The translations under genes were made by a program, and so were the position numbers. A stretch of 64,000 nt of DNA, from the NCBI RefSeq assembly GCF_027595985.1, contig NC_073307.1, forward strand, positions 121,933,678 to 121,997,677, given 5' to 3'. Under the pieces are notes generated by a model, which was not told the DNA's origin, did not search any database, and saw only the letters and a program-made list of their open reading frames with translations. Position 1 is the stretch's first letter, and every line of letters starts with the position of its first letter. This stretch comes from Sorex araneus (taxonomy: Eukaryota > Chordata > Mammalia > Eulipotyphla > Soricidae). This document shows, one piece after another, positions 31,621-43,739 of this stretch.

Positions 31621-31917
31621 TTTTTAAAATGTTCTCTGTAGGTAAGAACCAAAGTCCTTTTCTTTGGTCAGCCCAGATGTGTAGTCACTTGCTCTGCGGC
31701 CAGGGACTCAGCTGAGCACCCGCTCCAGGATCCAGTGGCTGCCCTTACATCATAACCACAAAGCCAACCTTTCACTTACTAGCCACCCTTCTTCTTCTCT
31801 CTCTTTTCTTCCAGGTATCCTGGCTTCATCTGGACACACTGTCAGTGTTTGGTTCTTGAAAGGCTGCTTTAGAGATGCGGGACCTGCGGGACCTTCTCCT
31901 GGGACCATCGCTGAAGT

Positions 31918-31938
31918 CCCCCCCCCCCCCCCCCCCCC
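31918..31938 (+). repeat. poly(C) run of 21
   Basis: Uninterrupted C homopolymer; length is likely to vary or be mis-assembled. Confidence 0.9.
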
Positions 31939-32559
31939 GCTCCTCCTTCCTCCCACCTCTGCCTCCCCCGACCCTTGATGCAGGTGCCCTGTGCCCAATG
32001 CTCAGCTGGGGACTGTGGGGCTTGCGGGACAGAGCCAGGTGTTTGGAAGTCTAACTCTTAACTACTAGAGGCCTCCTTTGTCCTTGCCCTTTACTCACTC
32101 ATTGTCAGATAGAATCTATAGAAATGCTTGAGAAAATACATCAAAGAGAAAAAAATACTCTTATTTATCTCTCAGAGTGAAAAAATGCATCATAATTTAA
32201 GTTTTCCTTCTAATAAATTGGTTCCCACAGCACATATCACCTCTCTGGCTCCTTTGCTCTCGGCACATGTCTGGATTCAAACTGGGTTCAGTTCTGCTTG
32301 TCAGCTGGCTGAGGATTTCAGCTCATTCCTGGTGGTGGCACCTGTCAGCTCTACTCTCAAGGGTCCCCCATTTATCATGCTGAGCCTCCATCTCTTCCCT
32401 GCTTAGAGCATTCAGTGATATCAGTAGCAGAAAGATTTCCTTGACGGTATGTGACAGATGAGGCAACATAGGGATGAAATAACATCTAAATATTGACTGC
32501 CATTGATTACTGGGAAGTAGTTTGTTCTATGATGAGATCTTGCACTAAGTTTTGATTTC

Positions 32560-32740
32560 CACTGCGGGAGCTGTCCCAGGCTGTGCCTTCTTGGACAAGT
32601 CACTCAGCTCCTCTGAACCACAGTCATTTCCCCTCCTACCACCGTGGCTGTGAATACGGCGAGAATGGGCTTGACTACCTGCATCTCCCAACCCTGCATG
32701 ACTCAAGGGTTTGTCTGATGATTCAACTCTGCCAAGTTTT
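32560..32740 (+). repeat. MIR fragment
   Basis: CTTGGACAAGTCACTCAGCT and CCTCTGAACCACAGTCATTT match the MIR core in sense orientation. Confidence 0.6.
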
Positions 32741-33552
32741 CCCTGGAAACTAGAAAAAAAAGCACAGGCTTTGAAGTGTGACTGGCTGGGGTCAGTCCCC
32801 CACTTCACAGCCTGTTGTCTTTTTGTCTTTTTCCAGAAATTCCCCACAGGATTGTCTCAGAACGTTTCAGGCATCTCTGAGATGTAGCAGCAATTTGGCT
32901 AAAGGGCATTTTTGCCTGCAGTAGGCGATCAGCTATGGGCAGAGCTCTGCAGGGACAGGAAGTAGCTCAGGCCAGAATTTAGGCCCATCATTTCCCAAAC
33001 AGCCAGCAGCCCATTTGACAGCCAGTTTGGCTTTTGCCTGTTGAATTGTTGGCTAAATAACTGGGCTCCAAGAGCTGTGATGGTTTATTGGTCCCCTTGA
33101 GTTGCTTCTGCCTCTCCCAAGGTGTGGCTAAAGCATTTCCGATGGGCTGACCCCACTGGCCTCTGGCCCAGGGTCAGGCAGCTGTGTCAACAGGCCTTTG
33201 AAGTCTGCACACACCAGCTGACTGGCCTGGGATCATCACAACCTTGTCACAGGATAGAAGGAAAACCACGTCGAAGCTGGCCTTGCCAAGGAGACGAGAA
33301 AAGGGAAATGATGGGGCCCTTGAGATTTGGGAGAAGTTTTCCCAGGCTGGTGACCCAATCCTGTCCACTGGGACCTGGGAATGCTGCTCACGGCTCTCCC
33401 TCCTGAGTCAGTGATCAAGTGTTCTGACTTAGATAGAGGCCAACCGGTGGGTGGCTTCAGCTGAGTGACAGTGTGCTGGAGATGCTGGTGGCTCTTGCAA
33501 GGTCCAGAAAGAGCCTCTGAATCGACACCTCATGAATCAGCTAATTTCTGGA

Positions 33553-33803
33553 AAATGCTGGAGCGGTCGCACAGTGGTAGGGCGTTCTCCTTTCATGTGG
33601 CCGACCCGTGTTCAATTCTTCCGCCCCTCTCAGAGAGCCCGGTAAGCTACCTAGAGTATCGTGCCCACATGGCAGAGCCTGGCAAGCTACCCGTGGCGTA
33701 TTGGATGTGCCAAAAACAGTAACAAATATGTCTCACAATCAAAAGAGGTTACTGGTGCCTGCTCGAACAAATCAATGAGCAAACAGGATGACAGTGATAG
33801 TGA
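33553..33803 (+). repeat. family B SINE (CAGTGA-tailed)
   Basis: Head GCTGGAGCGGTCGCACAGTG, core TCTCAGAGAGCCCGGTAAGC and GTGCCAAAAACAGTAACAAA, tail AGGATGACAGTGATAGTGAC. Confidence 0.9.
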
Positions 33804-33864
33804 CGTGTGGAGGGTAGTCCCTATTTTCTTGTTTGCATTCTCTTCGGGGCATTGGTTGTGTGTG

Positions 33865-34065
33865 TATAAAAAGCCTATCCTGAGCGCTTCCTAGGGAACA
33901 GGCAGCTTGCAGGTGATTTACATAATTTTCCCATTCTCTCATGCAACAGTCCCATCCTGGGTAAGTATTTTGTCCCTATTTTGCAAAGGAGGAAATGATA
34001 GCTCCAAGAAATGAGGCTGAGAGTAGGGCAGCTAGCAGGTACCATCGTGGGGGCTCCCCGAGGCA
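33865..34065 (-). repeat. MIR-like fragment
   Basis: CCCTATTTTGCAAAGGAGGA and CAAGAAATGAGGCTGAGAGT resemble reversed MIR. Confidence 0.5.
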
Positions 34066-34299
34066 TTCCACTTTGAAACCCTTGCTCACAGGTATAGCTG
34101 TGGGTAACTTGGGATCAGAATCTCTGGTCAGCTGACAGGAATCCTTTGTGCTTCATGTTTTCCAAGTTCAAAGACTTACAGAAGACGTTCTCTCTAATAC
34201 AGTCTTCTCTGTCCTTGCTCTGTACCTCAGTTTCATCATTTTGGTCATGACTCCTGTCAGTTCCTCTCTCCTAACATCTGTATCTCTACCACCCATTCT

Positions 34300-34472
34300 T
34301 TTTATTTTGTTTTTGAGCCACACCCAGGGGTTCTCAGGGCTTACTCTTGGGTCTGTGCTCAGGGATCACTCCTGGAGGTGCTTGGGGGACCATATGGGGT
34401 GCTGGGGATCAAACCTAGTTGGGCTGTGTGTAAGGCAAACACCCTACCTGCTGTCCTGTCACTCCATTCCAC
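34300..34472 (-). repeat. family A SINE
   Basis: GAGCCACACCCAGGGGTTCT, GTGCTCAGGGATCACTCCTG, GACCATATGGGGTGCTGGGG, head CTGTCACTCCATTCC. Confidence 0.85.
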
Positions 34473-34974
34473 TGCTTCTCTTTCTTACCTTTCTGCACAC
34501 ACTTGGGCTATTGTGGGAACCTCCCTCTCACCTTGTTAGTAGCCTTTTCTGTTGCCTTCTAACTGAGACTGACAGATTCATCTTCCTTTCACACCACTCT
34601 GTTCTAAAATGAGTCATTTAGAATTGTTCCAGAGGCTGTGGTTCACAGAACAAAGTCACTACTCAGAGCTTGATATAATATCCAGCACTCTCTGTAGCAC
34701 TCCCAGTCCTGTCCCCTGACCCTCTCTGACCTCAAAGCTCCATTTTCAGCCGTACCTATATGCTCATCACATCCACCATAATTGGAGGTTGTCTTGGGAT
34801 TCCTGACATCAGCATCTTTGCTCCTGATGTCTCCTCTGCCTAGAGTGATATACATTTCTCCCTAAAATCTCTGCCTTTGTTCAAAACTCATCGTGGCCAA
34901 GGAGAAGTGAAGCTTTCTCCAGGTGCCTTGCAGGAACCATGCCCCTTAAGTATTTTGTAACACTGAAACAGGGC

Positions 34975-35145
34975 CTTGGGGGCTGAAGAGATGGCAGGAG
35001 GGGTAAGGCACTTGTGTACATACAGCTGACTCTAGTTTGATTCCCAGAACCACACACCCCTGGGGCCACCACTGGAAGCAGCCCTGAACACAGAGCCATG
35101 AGTTTCCCATGAGGACCACTACATGTCTCACCCCCACCACCCAGA
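34975..35145 (+). repeat. family A SINE, old
   Basis: TTGGGGGCTGAAGAGATGGC head, AGTTTGATTCCCAGAACCAC B-box region, GAACACAGAGCCATGAG. Confidence 0.65.
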
Positions 35146-35294
35146 ACGTAGGTCAGTCTCTTGCACAAGTTATGTGTAGCCATTGGCACAGCAGACTCGT
35201 CGTTAGCAGGGTTCCCTGCACATCCAGGGCCTTCCTGAATAATCGAACTCACAAATAGAGTTAACAGATAAGTCAGTTGTTTGCTCTATGCCAG

Positions 35295-35475
35295 TATTCT
35301 TAGTACTTTTATAGGTAATAATTCCTTTCATCCTTGTAGCAACCCCCAAGAGGGAGGTAGTATTGTCCCCAGGATGGAGATAGGAGCAGGGCACAGCAAG
35401 CTAAATTGTCAACGAATGCATGACAGACCCAGCATTAAAATCCAAGCAGTCTGCCTCTGGGATCTAGGCTCTCTA
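35295..35475 (-). repeat. MIR fragment
   Basis: TAATTCCTTTCATCCTTGTA, GGAGGTAGTATTGTCCCCAG, AAAATCCAAGCAGTCTGCCT fit reversed MIR (3' part and core). Confidence 0.6.
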
Positions 35476-35809
35476 CTACGGCCAGCTCTCCAGGACACGG
35501 CCTCTCTCTGGAAAGGTCAGGCAGGTGACTTGTGCCCCAGCAGAAGCAGGCTCCCCAGGCTCAGAGATTGAGTATTGGCAGCATGGTTAGCAGGGCAGAA
35601 CATAGTTAGGATCCAGGGCTTTTTTCTCATAACCAATACATGAAACTTTGCCCACCTCAGCAACAGTACTGGGCAATTTGACAAGCCAACAGAACCAGCC
35701 TCAAGTTCTAGGATTCTCCAGGTGACAGGTGTTCCATGAAAATGAAGGCTGTTTTCCATTTCCTGGGACATGTGGTGACTTCATTATGGAGCAGCCAGAC
35801 CCAGGGGCC

Positions 35810-36130
35810 TGGGACTCTATTCTCGGTATGAGATGATTATTCCATTAATAATCCTAATCGGCCTGGTGCACACACTCTGTTTATCACTCACTCCTGTCTC
35901 ATAATCACCTTTTATATTTTCCATAACTTCACAACTCAATCTGTGCACCAGAGTGATGGGCAGCCCCGTATTTATGTAATTCAGCAAACATTGGCATGTG
36001 CTGTAATTAGCGTCACATGTTTCATGATCAACATCCTTGGCTAATTGCATAATTCCTTTTGCATTGAATTGTCAGATGGCATGCTTTATTTTACTTCATT
36101 TTATTTTACTCTGCTCATGTGGTTCGCTGC
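35810..36130. promoter_or_regulatory. candidate conserved non-coding element rich in homeodomain motifs
   Basis: AT-rich unique sequence with dense TAAT/ATTA cores: CCATTAATAATCCTAATCGG, TATTTATGTAATTCAGC, GCTGTAATTAGCGTCACATG, GGCTAATTGCATAATTCC, TTTGCATTGAATTGTC. No repeat or ORF explains it. This composition is typical of developmental enhancers; conservation cannot be tested here. Confidence 0.35.
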
Positions 36131-36174
36131 TGGTTGTGAGCTGTGTGTGGGATCGCCAGCCAAGACACCTGCCA

Positions 36175-36300
36175 TCGCAAAGTTAAAGGCATCCTAGAGC
36201 TGGGAAGAATGGTCCTCCTTGTTTAAAAGTGAAGATGTGGAGACCTGAGGAAGTGAAGAGACTCACCTAACTTGACAGTTCATTAATAAGAGTTCCTGAA
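36175..36300 (-). repeat. MIR-like fragment
   Basis: CTAGAGCTGGGAAGAATGGT and GTGGAGACCTGAGGAAGTGA resemble reversed MIR. Confidence 0.4.
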
Positions 36301-37517
36301 GATGTGAAAAGATGGATACATCTGCAAAGAAGATCTGCCAAACCATGCCAGTGTAGAACTTCTGTGACTAATCCAAGTCCCATTTTGAAAACATGGGACT
36401 TTTATCTAGACAAAATGAACTGAAGCCTAAAAGAAACCAGGTTATGGGCAAAGAAATTTCAGAGGATGTTTTAACGTTGGTCTTTTGGCATATTTTTTTG
36501 TCTTCAGACAGATGGTTACCAGCAAATGTCTCAAGACAAGAAAGGCTTGCTATATGCGTCCCTTTAAACTTTTTTTAGGGGTAAAAAATTTGATTCCTCT
36601 GTGAAATTACATTAGAACAGAGTAGTGGGTTCAACCAGAATTAGGATAGAAAGGCTCAGAACATTAGAAGCAAGTAGGAACCTGAAACTCTAAGCTACTC
36701 TACTTATTTTACTATGAAATCATCGGACTCCTGCATTTACAAATGGTTGGTCACAGACCTGGCACGTGTGTTTGTGTCTCAGCTTACATCTGAGAATTTC
36801 CTCCTACCAATGAGAAGACCAAGAGACCAATTTTTCTCTACTCCTTTTCCTTCCTCATCCTCTTTACAGAGGGATGTTTACTGCCAGCCCAAGGTATAAG
36901 ATGTAGATCCAGGGACAAGAGTGGATCAAATGGGTTAGGAAAGGAATCACCTATACAGAGAAGCTAACTATTCTCCAGTGTGGAGATATTCAACTTAGAG
37001 AGGATTTTTTAAAAAAATTGCACCCGGGTTCAACACAGTAAATCTGACCTCTGGAAGGGACCCTCCTGGTATTTGGGGGATGGGTGTGTCCACTCACAAG
37101 GACATAAGGATGACGTTTGAGGCTAAAGAGGTAAGAGCAGGTGAACTGTCGTCACCTTTGCTTGGAAGACAGAAAGTCATGAGCTTCATCTTTTCATCCA
37201 CCCAGCAAGAAAAAAAAAAACAGGTCACAAAAATGGGACCATAAAAAAATTAGGGTTGGAAAATATAGTCCAGTGGTGTGTTAAGAGAGAAGCAGGGATA
37301 CCTATTGGCCTTTAGGAACTGGGAACTGGTCTCACTGCTGCTGCTGCTGCTGCAGATAAACTTGCAGGTGGCAGGGTGAGCAAGAGTGCACTATTTTATC
37401 AGCCTAGTGCATGGTAACAAGAGTAAGAACACAAAGCAAGGCAGAGCTGGAAGGGACATTAGGAAGAACATGTCAATAGCGGTAGGAGTGTCCTGCTGTA
37501 AGCCCATAACAATCAGG

Positions 37518-38100
37518 ACTTTTTTTTTTTTTACTTTTTAAAAATTTTTTGAATTACCGTGAGATAGTTACAAGCTTTCATGTTTGGGTTACAGTCATAC
37601 AGTGATCAAACACTCATCCCTCCACCAGTGCACATTCCCCACCATTAATATCCCCGGTACACCCCCCCTTTTCCGCCCTCCCCCTGCCTCCATGGCAGAC
37701 AATATTCCCCATACTCTCTCTCTACTTTTGGGCATTATGGCTTGCAACACAGACACTGAGAGGTCATCAGGTTTGGTCCATTATCTACTTTTGGCATGCA
37801 TCTCCCATCCCGACTGATTCCTCCAACCATCATTTTCTTAGTGATCCCTTCTCTATTCCATCTGCCTTCTCCCCTCTTCTCATGAAGCAGGCTTCCAGTT
37901 ATGGGACAATCCTCCTGGCCCTTGTATTTACTGTTCTTGGGTGTCAGCCTCATGTGATTTTCTTCTATACTCCACAAATGAGTGCAGTCCTTCTGTGGAC
38001 TCTCTCTCTGACTCATTTCACTTAGCATGATACTCTCCAGGTCTACCCATTTATAAGCAAATTTCATGACTTCATCTCTACTAACAGCTGCATAGTAGTG
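37518..38100 (-). repeat. L1 3' end, 5'-truncated
   Basis: T-rich start, GAATTACCGTGAGATAGTTA, CCATGGCAGACAATATTCCC, then the end of ORF2 in reverse (CTCTGACTCATTTCACTTAG, TAACAGCTGCATAGTAGTG). Same subfamily as 47196-47671 and related to the longer copy at 53902. Confidence 0.88.
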
Positions 38101-38584
38101 ATGTGTCCTGAGTGGGTGGATGCATGGATTGGATGAGGTGGAAATGGGTAACTCACAGCAAGTCGGCGGAGGGAAGGCACAAAGTAATATTGAAAAATAT
38201 TCTTATAGCCTACATGGGGGGGGGGCACAGATCAATGAGATTAAAGGTGCCTAGTGCCTACTGCACATGTTAAAAAAGCATGCACTTAGGTTTTTTAAAA
38301 ATGGGTTTTTCAAACAAAGAGTGAGTGATACTCAACTCCCACAGCAAAAAGGGAAAAAGAAAAAAAAGCCAAAAGTTGGGGAATAAGCCTGAAGAGCATA
38401 AACTCACTGGGAAATAAAATAGTGATGTAGCTGCTAAAGCAGGGCTGTGTTCTAGAAATAAAGGCTGACATCCAGAGGGGGTGCGTGTGACATTCCCTGC
38501 AGATTGTGAGGTCACACCTGGGGTTTTCTGAATAGACGTGGACCCCATGCTTCCCTTCGCAAGGTGCATTTCCGGGCATGATCT

Positions 38585-38700
38585 TGTTACACTGACAAGA
38601 TGATTTCTGTACTGGCAAGGGCAAGCCAATTTGCTCAAGGTCACCTAGCCAGGGAGGGGCAGGGCCCAGCGTCTGACCCCTGTCCCTACCCTCTGGCTGC
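38585..38700 (-). repeat. MIR-like fragment
   Basis: CAATTTGCTCAAGGTCACCT and AGCCAGGGAGGGGCAGGGCC resemble the reversed MIR core. Confidence 0.5.
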
Positions 38701-39269
38701 TTTGTGCTGCCTTTACACAGCCCAGAGAGTGGGGACGGAGTGTGTGTGGGGGGGGAACGTTGTGCAGCAGCCCAGAGGAAGGCGGACTCTTGTCAGCGCT
38801 GTCAGCTGCCGACACGCTTAGACGGGCACCTTGCCATCAGGCAGCCTGACAGCCATGTCTCCCAAACCCACTTTTTCTATCTTGGGGCCTCTAATGGGCC
38901 AGCTCACAGGCGATAGCGTGGTGACCCCCCGGCCTGCTGCAGAAGTGACAACAGTGAACATCACCTCAAGGCAGACTGAGCCCAGGAAAGAACAAATCTT
39001 CACTCTTGACGCCCCCGAGTCTACCCAAAGGACACGTGCCAGTTGGACCGCGAAGGAGGAAGAGAAAAGGAAGAGGACTCACATCTGTCAGTGAGTGTCT
39101 GGCTCCAGGCTTCACAGCAGCCTGTTCTCCTTTCCAGAACTCAGTGTCTGTTTCTGCAGCCGCCCCACTCACTCCTGGCTCCCGCTGACTCCCACCAACT
39201 AGCACATAGGTCATCGGAGTCCCCCTTTCCATCTGGTCTCCCACCTTGCTCATCTTGCCAACTTTTAGT

Positions 39270-39462
39270 TTGTTATCATTGGTTGCTATTGTTTGGAGGC
39301 CACACCCGGCAGTGCTCACCATTGTTTCCTGGTTCTGTGCTCAGGGATCACTCCTGGTGGTCCTCCAGGGGCCATATGGGATGATGGGGTGTTGGACATT
39401 AAATAGGATCAGCTGCATTCAAGGCAATCACCCTGCCCGCTCCTACTATTTCGCCAGCCCCA
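39270..39462 (-). repeat. family A SINE with target-site duplication
   Basis: Flanked by an 18-bp duplication ATCTTGCCAACTTTTAGT at 39252-39269 and 39463-39480. GAGGCCACACCCGGCAGTGC body, head CTACTATTTCGCCAGCCCC. The duplication is perfect although the body is diverged. Confidence 0.95.
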
Positions 39463-39514
39463 ATCTTGCCAACTTTTAGTAAAAGCATGCAAAAAAAAAA
39501 AAACCCACAAAAAA

Positions 39515-39800
39515 CCTCAAGATCGCATTTATATGTGGAATCTAAAAATGTCAATTTAAAAATGTCAATTTCTTAGCAGCAGAGAGCATCGTGGTGGTTA
39601 GTAGGGAAGAGAGAGGTGGGGGGATATCAAGGAAGTCCGAGTCAGTTATGTGGATGAATGTATTGAGAGTGTAAAGAACCACGGTGAAACTCAGCGATAG
39701 ATAATGAACTGAATACCAGAATGAGGGTTTGAGTTTAGAATTTAGGTGTTCTCATCACAAAAGTAAGTATGTAAGGAGATACTTAATTAGCTCAACTAGT
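39515..39800 (+). repeat. old eutherian L1 3' end (L1M type)
   Basis: TTTATATGTGGAATCTAAAA, GCATCGTGGTGGTTAGTAGG, GTTCTCATCACAAAAGTAAG follow the order of the 3' UTR of mammalian L1M elements. Confidence 0.6.
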
Positions 39801-39872
39801 GATCATTTTACCATGAATATAACTAACTCATTATTCAGTCATTTTTATTAGAAACACAAAAAAGCAGAAAAG

Positions 39873-40038
39873 CAGGGCTGGAGCCATAGTACACGTAGGG
39901 CATTTGCCTTGCACATGGCCAACTGGGGTTCTATCCCTGGCATCCCATATGGCCCACCCCACCACCGGAGTAATTCCTGAGTGCAGAGCCAGGAGTAACC
40001 CCTGAGCATCACTGGGTGTGACCCAAAAAGTAAAAAAC
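39873..40038 (+). repeat. family A SINE
   Basis: GCAGGGCTGGAGCCATAGTA, ATCCCTGGCATCCCATATGG, GAGTAATTCCTGAGTGCAGA, GGTGTGACCCAAAAAGTAAA. Confidence 0.93.
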
Positions 40039-40831
40039 TAAACAATCTAAGAAAGCAGAAAATCTATTTACATGGTTAGGGGAGATTCATTCTTTTTTTA
40101 AAATAATATTTTTATTAAACATTTTTGATTTACAAACATTGATAGTTGAGTGTTAGATGACAATATTTTTCAAAGTGGCGTATAAAAATGTCTCCAACCT
40201 TCTTTTTAAATCCTTTATTTATCAACAAATTTACCAGGAGTCCCTATGGGATAGTTACCCCGAAGTGCACTGAGGATCAAAGGCGTCTTGGAAGTCTTCT
40301 GGAGACATATTAATACATAAGAAAAGGAGGTGTTCTACCTGGGGCTGGTAAGCGGGGAAGGCCCAGCTTTCAGATAATGGGGTGGCGGGACGTCATTGCA
40401 GATCTTGACCAGTAGGTGGCACTCTCGGCCCCAGGAGGCTGAAGAGCTCTTTCAGTCTTGCGTGCCAGGCTTTCATTTTCTATTCATTACTGTTCTTAAA
40501 ATCGAATTCTAAGCCATATCGTTGAAAGACTGTATCCAATTTGATTTTAATTCCAGCTATTTGCTGCTAATTGTCCCACCTCCTTCTAAAAATGGTCAAA
40601 TTTAATCTCGTCGTGTTGGGTCTTTCTGGGTAAGTGAAAAAACATGTCAAAGAAAATCCAGGCTCCTAAATAAATTAGCACCTCAAATGGTACGAGGTCC
40701 TGATTCCAACCTTCAAAAACGCTCATGAAAACGTTCATGAAAAGTTAATGCGATTGGAAAAAGATCTGGAAGGAAGTACTCTTAAGATGTTGGTTGTGTT
40801 CTCTCCCAGTTGGAAATACAGATTACTTTTT

Positions 40832-41003
40832 TTTTTTTTTCTTTTTGGGTCACACCTGGTGATGCACAGGGGTTACTCCTGGCTCTGCACTCAGGAATTA
40901 CCCCTGGCGGTGCTCAGGGGACCATATGGGATGCTGGGATTCGAACCCGGGTTGGCCGCGTGCAGGGCAAACGCCCTACCCGCTGTGCTATCGCTCCAGC
41001 CCC
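40832..41003 (-). repeat. young full-length family A SINE with target-site duplication
   Basis: Flanked by TACAGATTACTTTTT at 40817-40831 and 41004-41018. Near-consensus over its whole length, with intact A- and B-box sequences on the minus strand. Confidence 0.97.
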
Positions 41004-41248
41004 TACAGATTACTTTTTAATACTTGTCTGGACATTCACTTTTTTTTTTACGGTGAACATATGCTATTTTACTATTTTTGAATTTTCATCAAATATATAC
41101 TACAAATGGGAAAATATAAAAATATAAACATCTGGGGTTTATATATTAGCACACAATCATTAACTTTCATACACATCAATACATACAAGTCTCCATGGTG
41201 AGATACAACAATTTATACAATTTTCTTCTAAGAAAACATTTTTTGATC

Positions 41249-41455
41249 ATTCTATTAGCAAACTATGGATAGCAAGCTATGTAAATTATTGCGAGCCTGC
41301 TATGGGGGCAAGCTTAAAGGTGGTTGGGAAAATTGAAGACAGTGGTGGAGGGAAGGTGTAATGGTTGTGGGATTTGTGTTGGAATATTGAATGCCGACAC
41401 ATCATGAACAACTTTATAAACACAGTGTTTGTATAAAGGGTGAGTGAAAACTTTA
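41249..41455 (+). repeat. direct repeat copy 1 (L1 3'-end-like)
   Basis: Begins TGATCATTCTATTAGC and contains GTGGTGGAGGGAAGGTGTAA and CATGAACAACTTTATAAACA. Shares this order with 41929-42130. The ending resembles L1 3' termini. Confidence 0.6.
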
Positions 41456-41717
41456 CATATGTAGGCCTTGCCTATTCCATGTAAACCTCAAAATGTATTA
41501 ACATAGAATTTTAAAAAAAGTTTTATTTGTGACAGGTGAGACATGATTATTACCATAATGAGGTCCAAGTATAAAATAAAATTTAATGTAATATCCTTTA
41601 GATGTCAGGGTTGAAAGCATAAACAAGAATAGGCATTTTATTATAATATACTATATGGTTTTGATTTTTCTATTTACATAGGTCAAATCACATAGTAATC
41701 ATATAGTAATCACAAAT

Positions 41718-41898
41718 TCTTTTTTTTTTCTTTTGCTTTTTGGGTCACACCTGGCAATAATCAGGGGTTACTCCTGGCTCTGCACTCAGGAATCACTCCT
41801 GGCGGTGCTTGGGGGACCCTATGGGATGCTGGGAATTGAACCTGGGTTGGCTGCATACAAGGCAAACGCCCTACCCACTGTGCTATTGCTCCAGCCCC
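41718..41898 (-). repeat. young family A SINE
   Basis: TTTTGGGTCACACCTGGCAA, AATCACTCCTGGCGGTGCTT, TGTGCTATTGCTCCAGCCCC; CACAAATT on both sides suggests the target-site duplication. Confidence 0.93.
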
Positions 41899-41928
41899 AC
41901 ACAAATTGATTCTTATTGATTTATTTTC

Positions 41929-42135
41929 TGATCATTCTATTAGCCATTCTAAAGTCTTGTTGGATTAAGCACTGTAGAGTAAATGTGTCATGTGCCTAAG
42001 GAGGCAAGTTGGGGTTGGGAGGAAAACTGGGGACACTGGTGGAGGGAAGGTCACAGTGGCAGTGTTGGAACACTAAATGCTCGGAACAAACAGTATATTG
42101 TGCAACTTTGTAAATCACTGTGGATTTAATTTAAA
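41929..42135 (+). repeat. direct repeat copy 2 (L1 3'-end-like)
   Basis: Begins TGATCATTCTATTAGC like 41249 and continues with CACTGGTGGAGGGAAGGTCA and TGTGCAACTTTGTAAATCAC. Confidence 0.6.
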
Positions 42136-42227
42136 GCATTTTTTTAAATTTAAAAAGACATACATTACAAAAGACCCTCAAATTTCCCTCAGGTCTCTCT
42201 CTAGTAACTCCTCGCTCTCTAGAAACC

Positions 42228-42364
42228 GCCTTTTTCTTTTTATCTGATTTTGGGCTACACCCACTGGTGACAGGGCTCTGGGGCCCACATGTGTTCCCAG
42301 GGATTGACCACTGGCTGGCCACATGCCAGGCAAATGACTTAATTGCTGTAATAACATTCCAGCC
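42228..42364 (-). repeat. family A SINE
   Basis: GGCTACACCCACTGGTGACA and CTGTAATAACATTCCAGCCC. Flanks GAAACCGCCTTT and GAAACCACCTTT form a target-site duplication with one difference. Confidence 0.8.
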
Positions 42365-42603
42365 CGAGAAACCACCTTTCCATTTTTGCCTGTTTTTGAA
42401 TTCTGTTTTTACTTGTGTTTGAATTTCGTGTATGCACAATCATGTAGAAAGTCTGTGTCTGGATTCTTGTTCAATATTTAAGTTGATGTGTATAAACACA
42501 TTAAAACTCACCAATCTGTTTCGTTGATGTATATAGCAGAAAACCATTCTTTTTCATAAGTGTGTCATCATATGAATATATTGCAGGTGCTCATTTTATC
42601 TAC

Positions 42604-42838
42604 TGTCACTGTCACTGTCATCCCGTTGCTCATCGATTTGCTCAAGCGGGCACTAGTAACATCTCTCATTGAGAGACTTATTGTTACTGTTTTTGGCATC
42701 TCCAATACACACGGCTAGCTTGCCAGGCTCTGCCGGGCAGGTGCAATACTCTCCGTAGCTTGCCGGGCTCTCTGAGAGGGGCTGACGAATCAAACCCCGG
42801 GTCGGCTGCATGAAAGGCGAACGCCCTACTGCTGTGCT
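42604..42838 (-). repeat. family B SINE with target-site duplication
   Basis: Flanked by ATTTTATCTAC at 42593-42603 and 42839-42849. Tail TGTCACTGTCACTGTCATCC at left, full core, and head ending TGCTGTGCT. Confidence 0.95.
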
Positions 42839-42885
42839 ATTTTATCTACCAAAAAAAAAAAACCCCACTAAAAATCATTAAATAG

Positions 42886-43003
42886 GGCTAGAGCAATAGC
42901 ACAGTGGGTAGGGGGCAATTGCCTTGTACACTGTGGACCCAAGTTCGATTGTTGGCATTACCTATGGTCTCCGGAGCACTGCAGGGTGTTGTTCACCCCC
43001 CCA
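42886..43003 (+). repeat. family A SINE, 3'-shortened
   Basis: GGGCTAGAGCAATAGCACAG head, AAGTTCGATTGTTGGCATTA, CCGGAGCACTGCAGGGTG. AAAATCATT occurs on both sides (42871 and about 43009). Confidence 0.85.
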
Positions 43004-43109
43004 TAACAAAAATCATTTCATATATATATACGGAAATTGCTTCTTTCCTGGAGGCTGAGGAGATAATTCAACTGCAAGATAATTGTTCGTCTCTGAGAAA
43101 GGAGGCCGC

Positions 43110-43240
43110 TCAGGAATTGGCCGAGGAAGTGCTGGGTCTCCCTTTATGTGATCCTTGCAGCTGCGTCCTCGTGGCCGAGACTTATTCTCACCAAGCCTCA
43201 GTTTCTCCACCTGGAAAACATATCACATTCTTAGATTTAG
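43110..43240 (+). repeat. MIR fragment
   Basis: CTCACCAAGCCTCAGTTTCT and CCACCTGGAAAACATATC match the sense MIR core. Confidence 0.6.
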
Positions 43241-43739
43241 AGCAGGACTAAAACAAGGGCCAAAACACCCAGTTCATTTTGAAATTTAGAAAAATAATGA
43301 ATGATTTCCTAGAACAAGTATGGCTGGAATACTTTGGGCAAGCTTACTAAAGAGTTACGCATGGTTTATTTGCAATTCAAATGTCATTGTATTTTTATCT
43401 GGCAACTCTAAAAACAGGTCCCACCTGCACCTCAAAGAAGGAAGTTCTGTGCCACTTTCATATGAGGAAATCACAGGAAGCAAAGCATCAAGGAATTTTA
43501 TTAATATGGAATAAACTTTGAGCATGCCTAGATTTAAAAAAAACTCACCCTATCAAATCACACACAGTAACACTAAAAACTGAAAGTAACTCTCCCTTCT
43601 GGTTAAAGCAGGGGTGATAAGATAAAATGACTTATACACAGTTATTCCTGGGGAAGGGTCTTGCCAGGGCCATGTCTCAGGCCCAGCTGCTGCAAAACAA
43701 ATGTGAGCACTGATTTTGCTTTTCAGCTTCTCTCATGAA

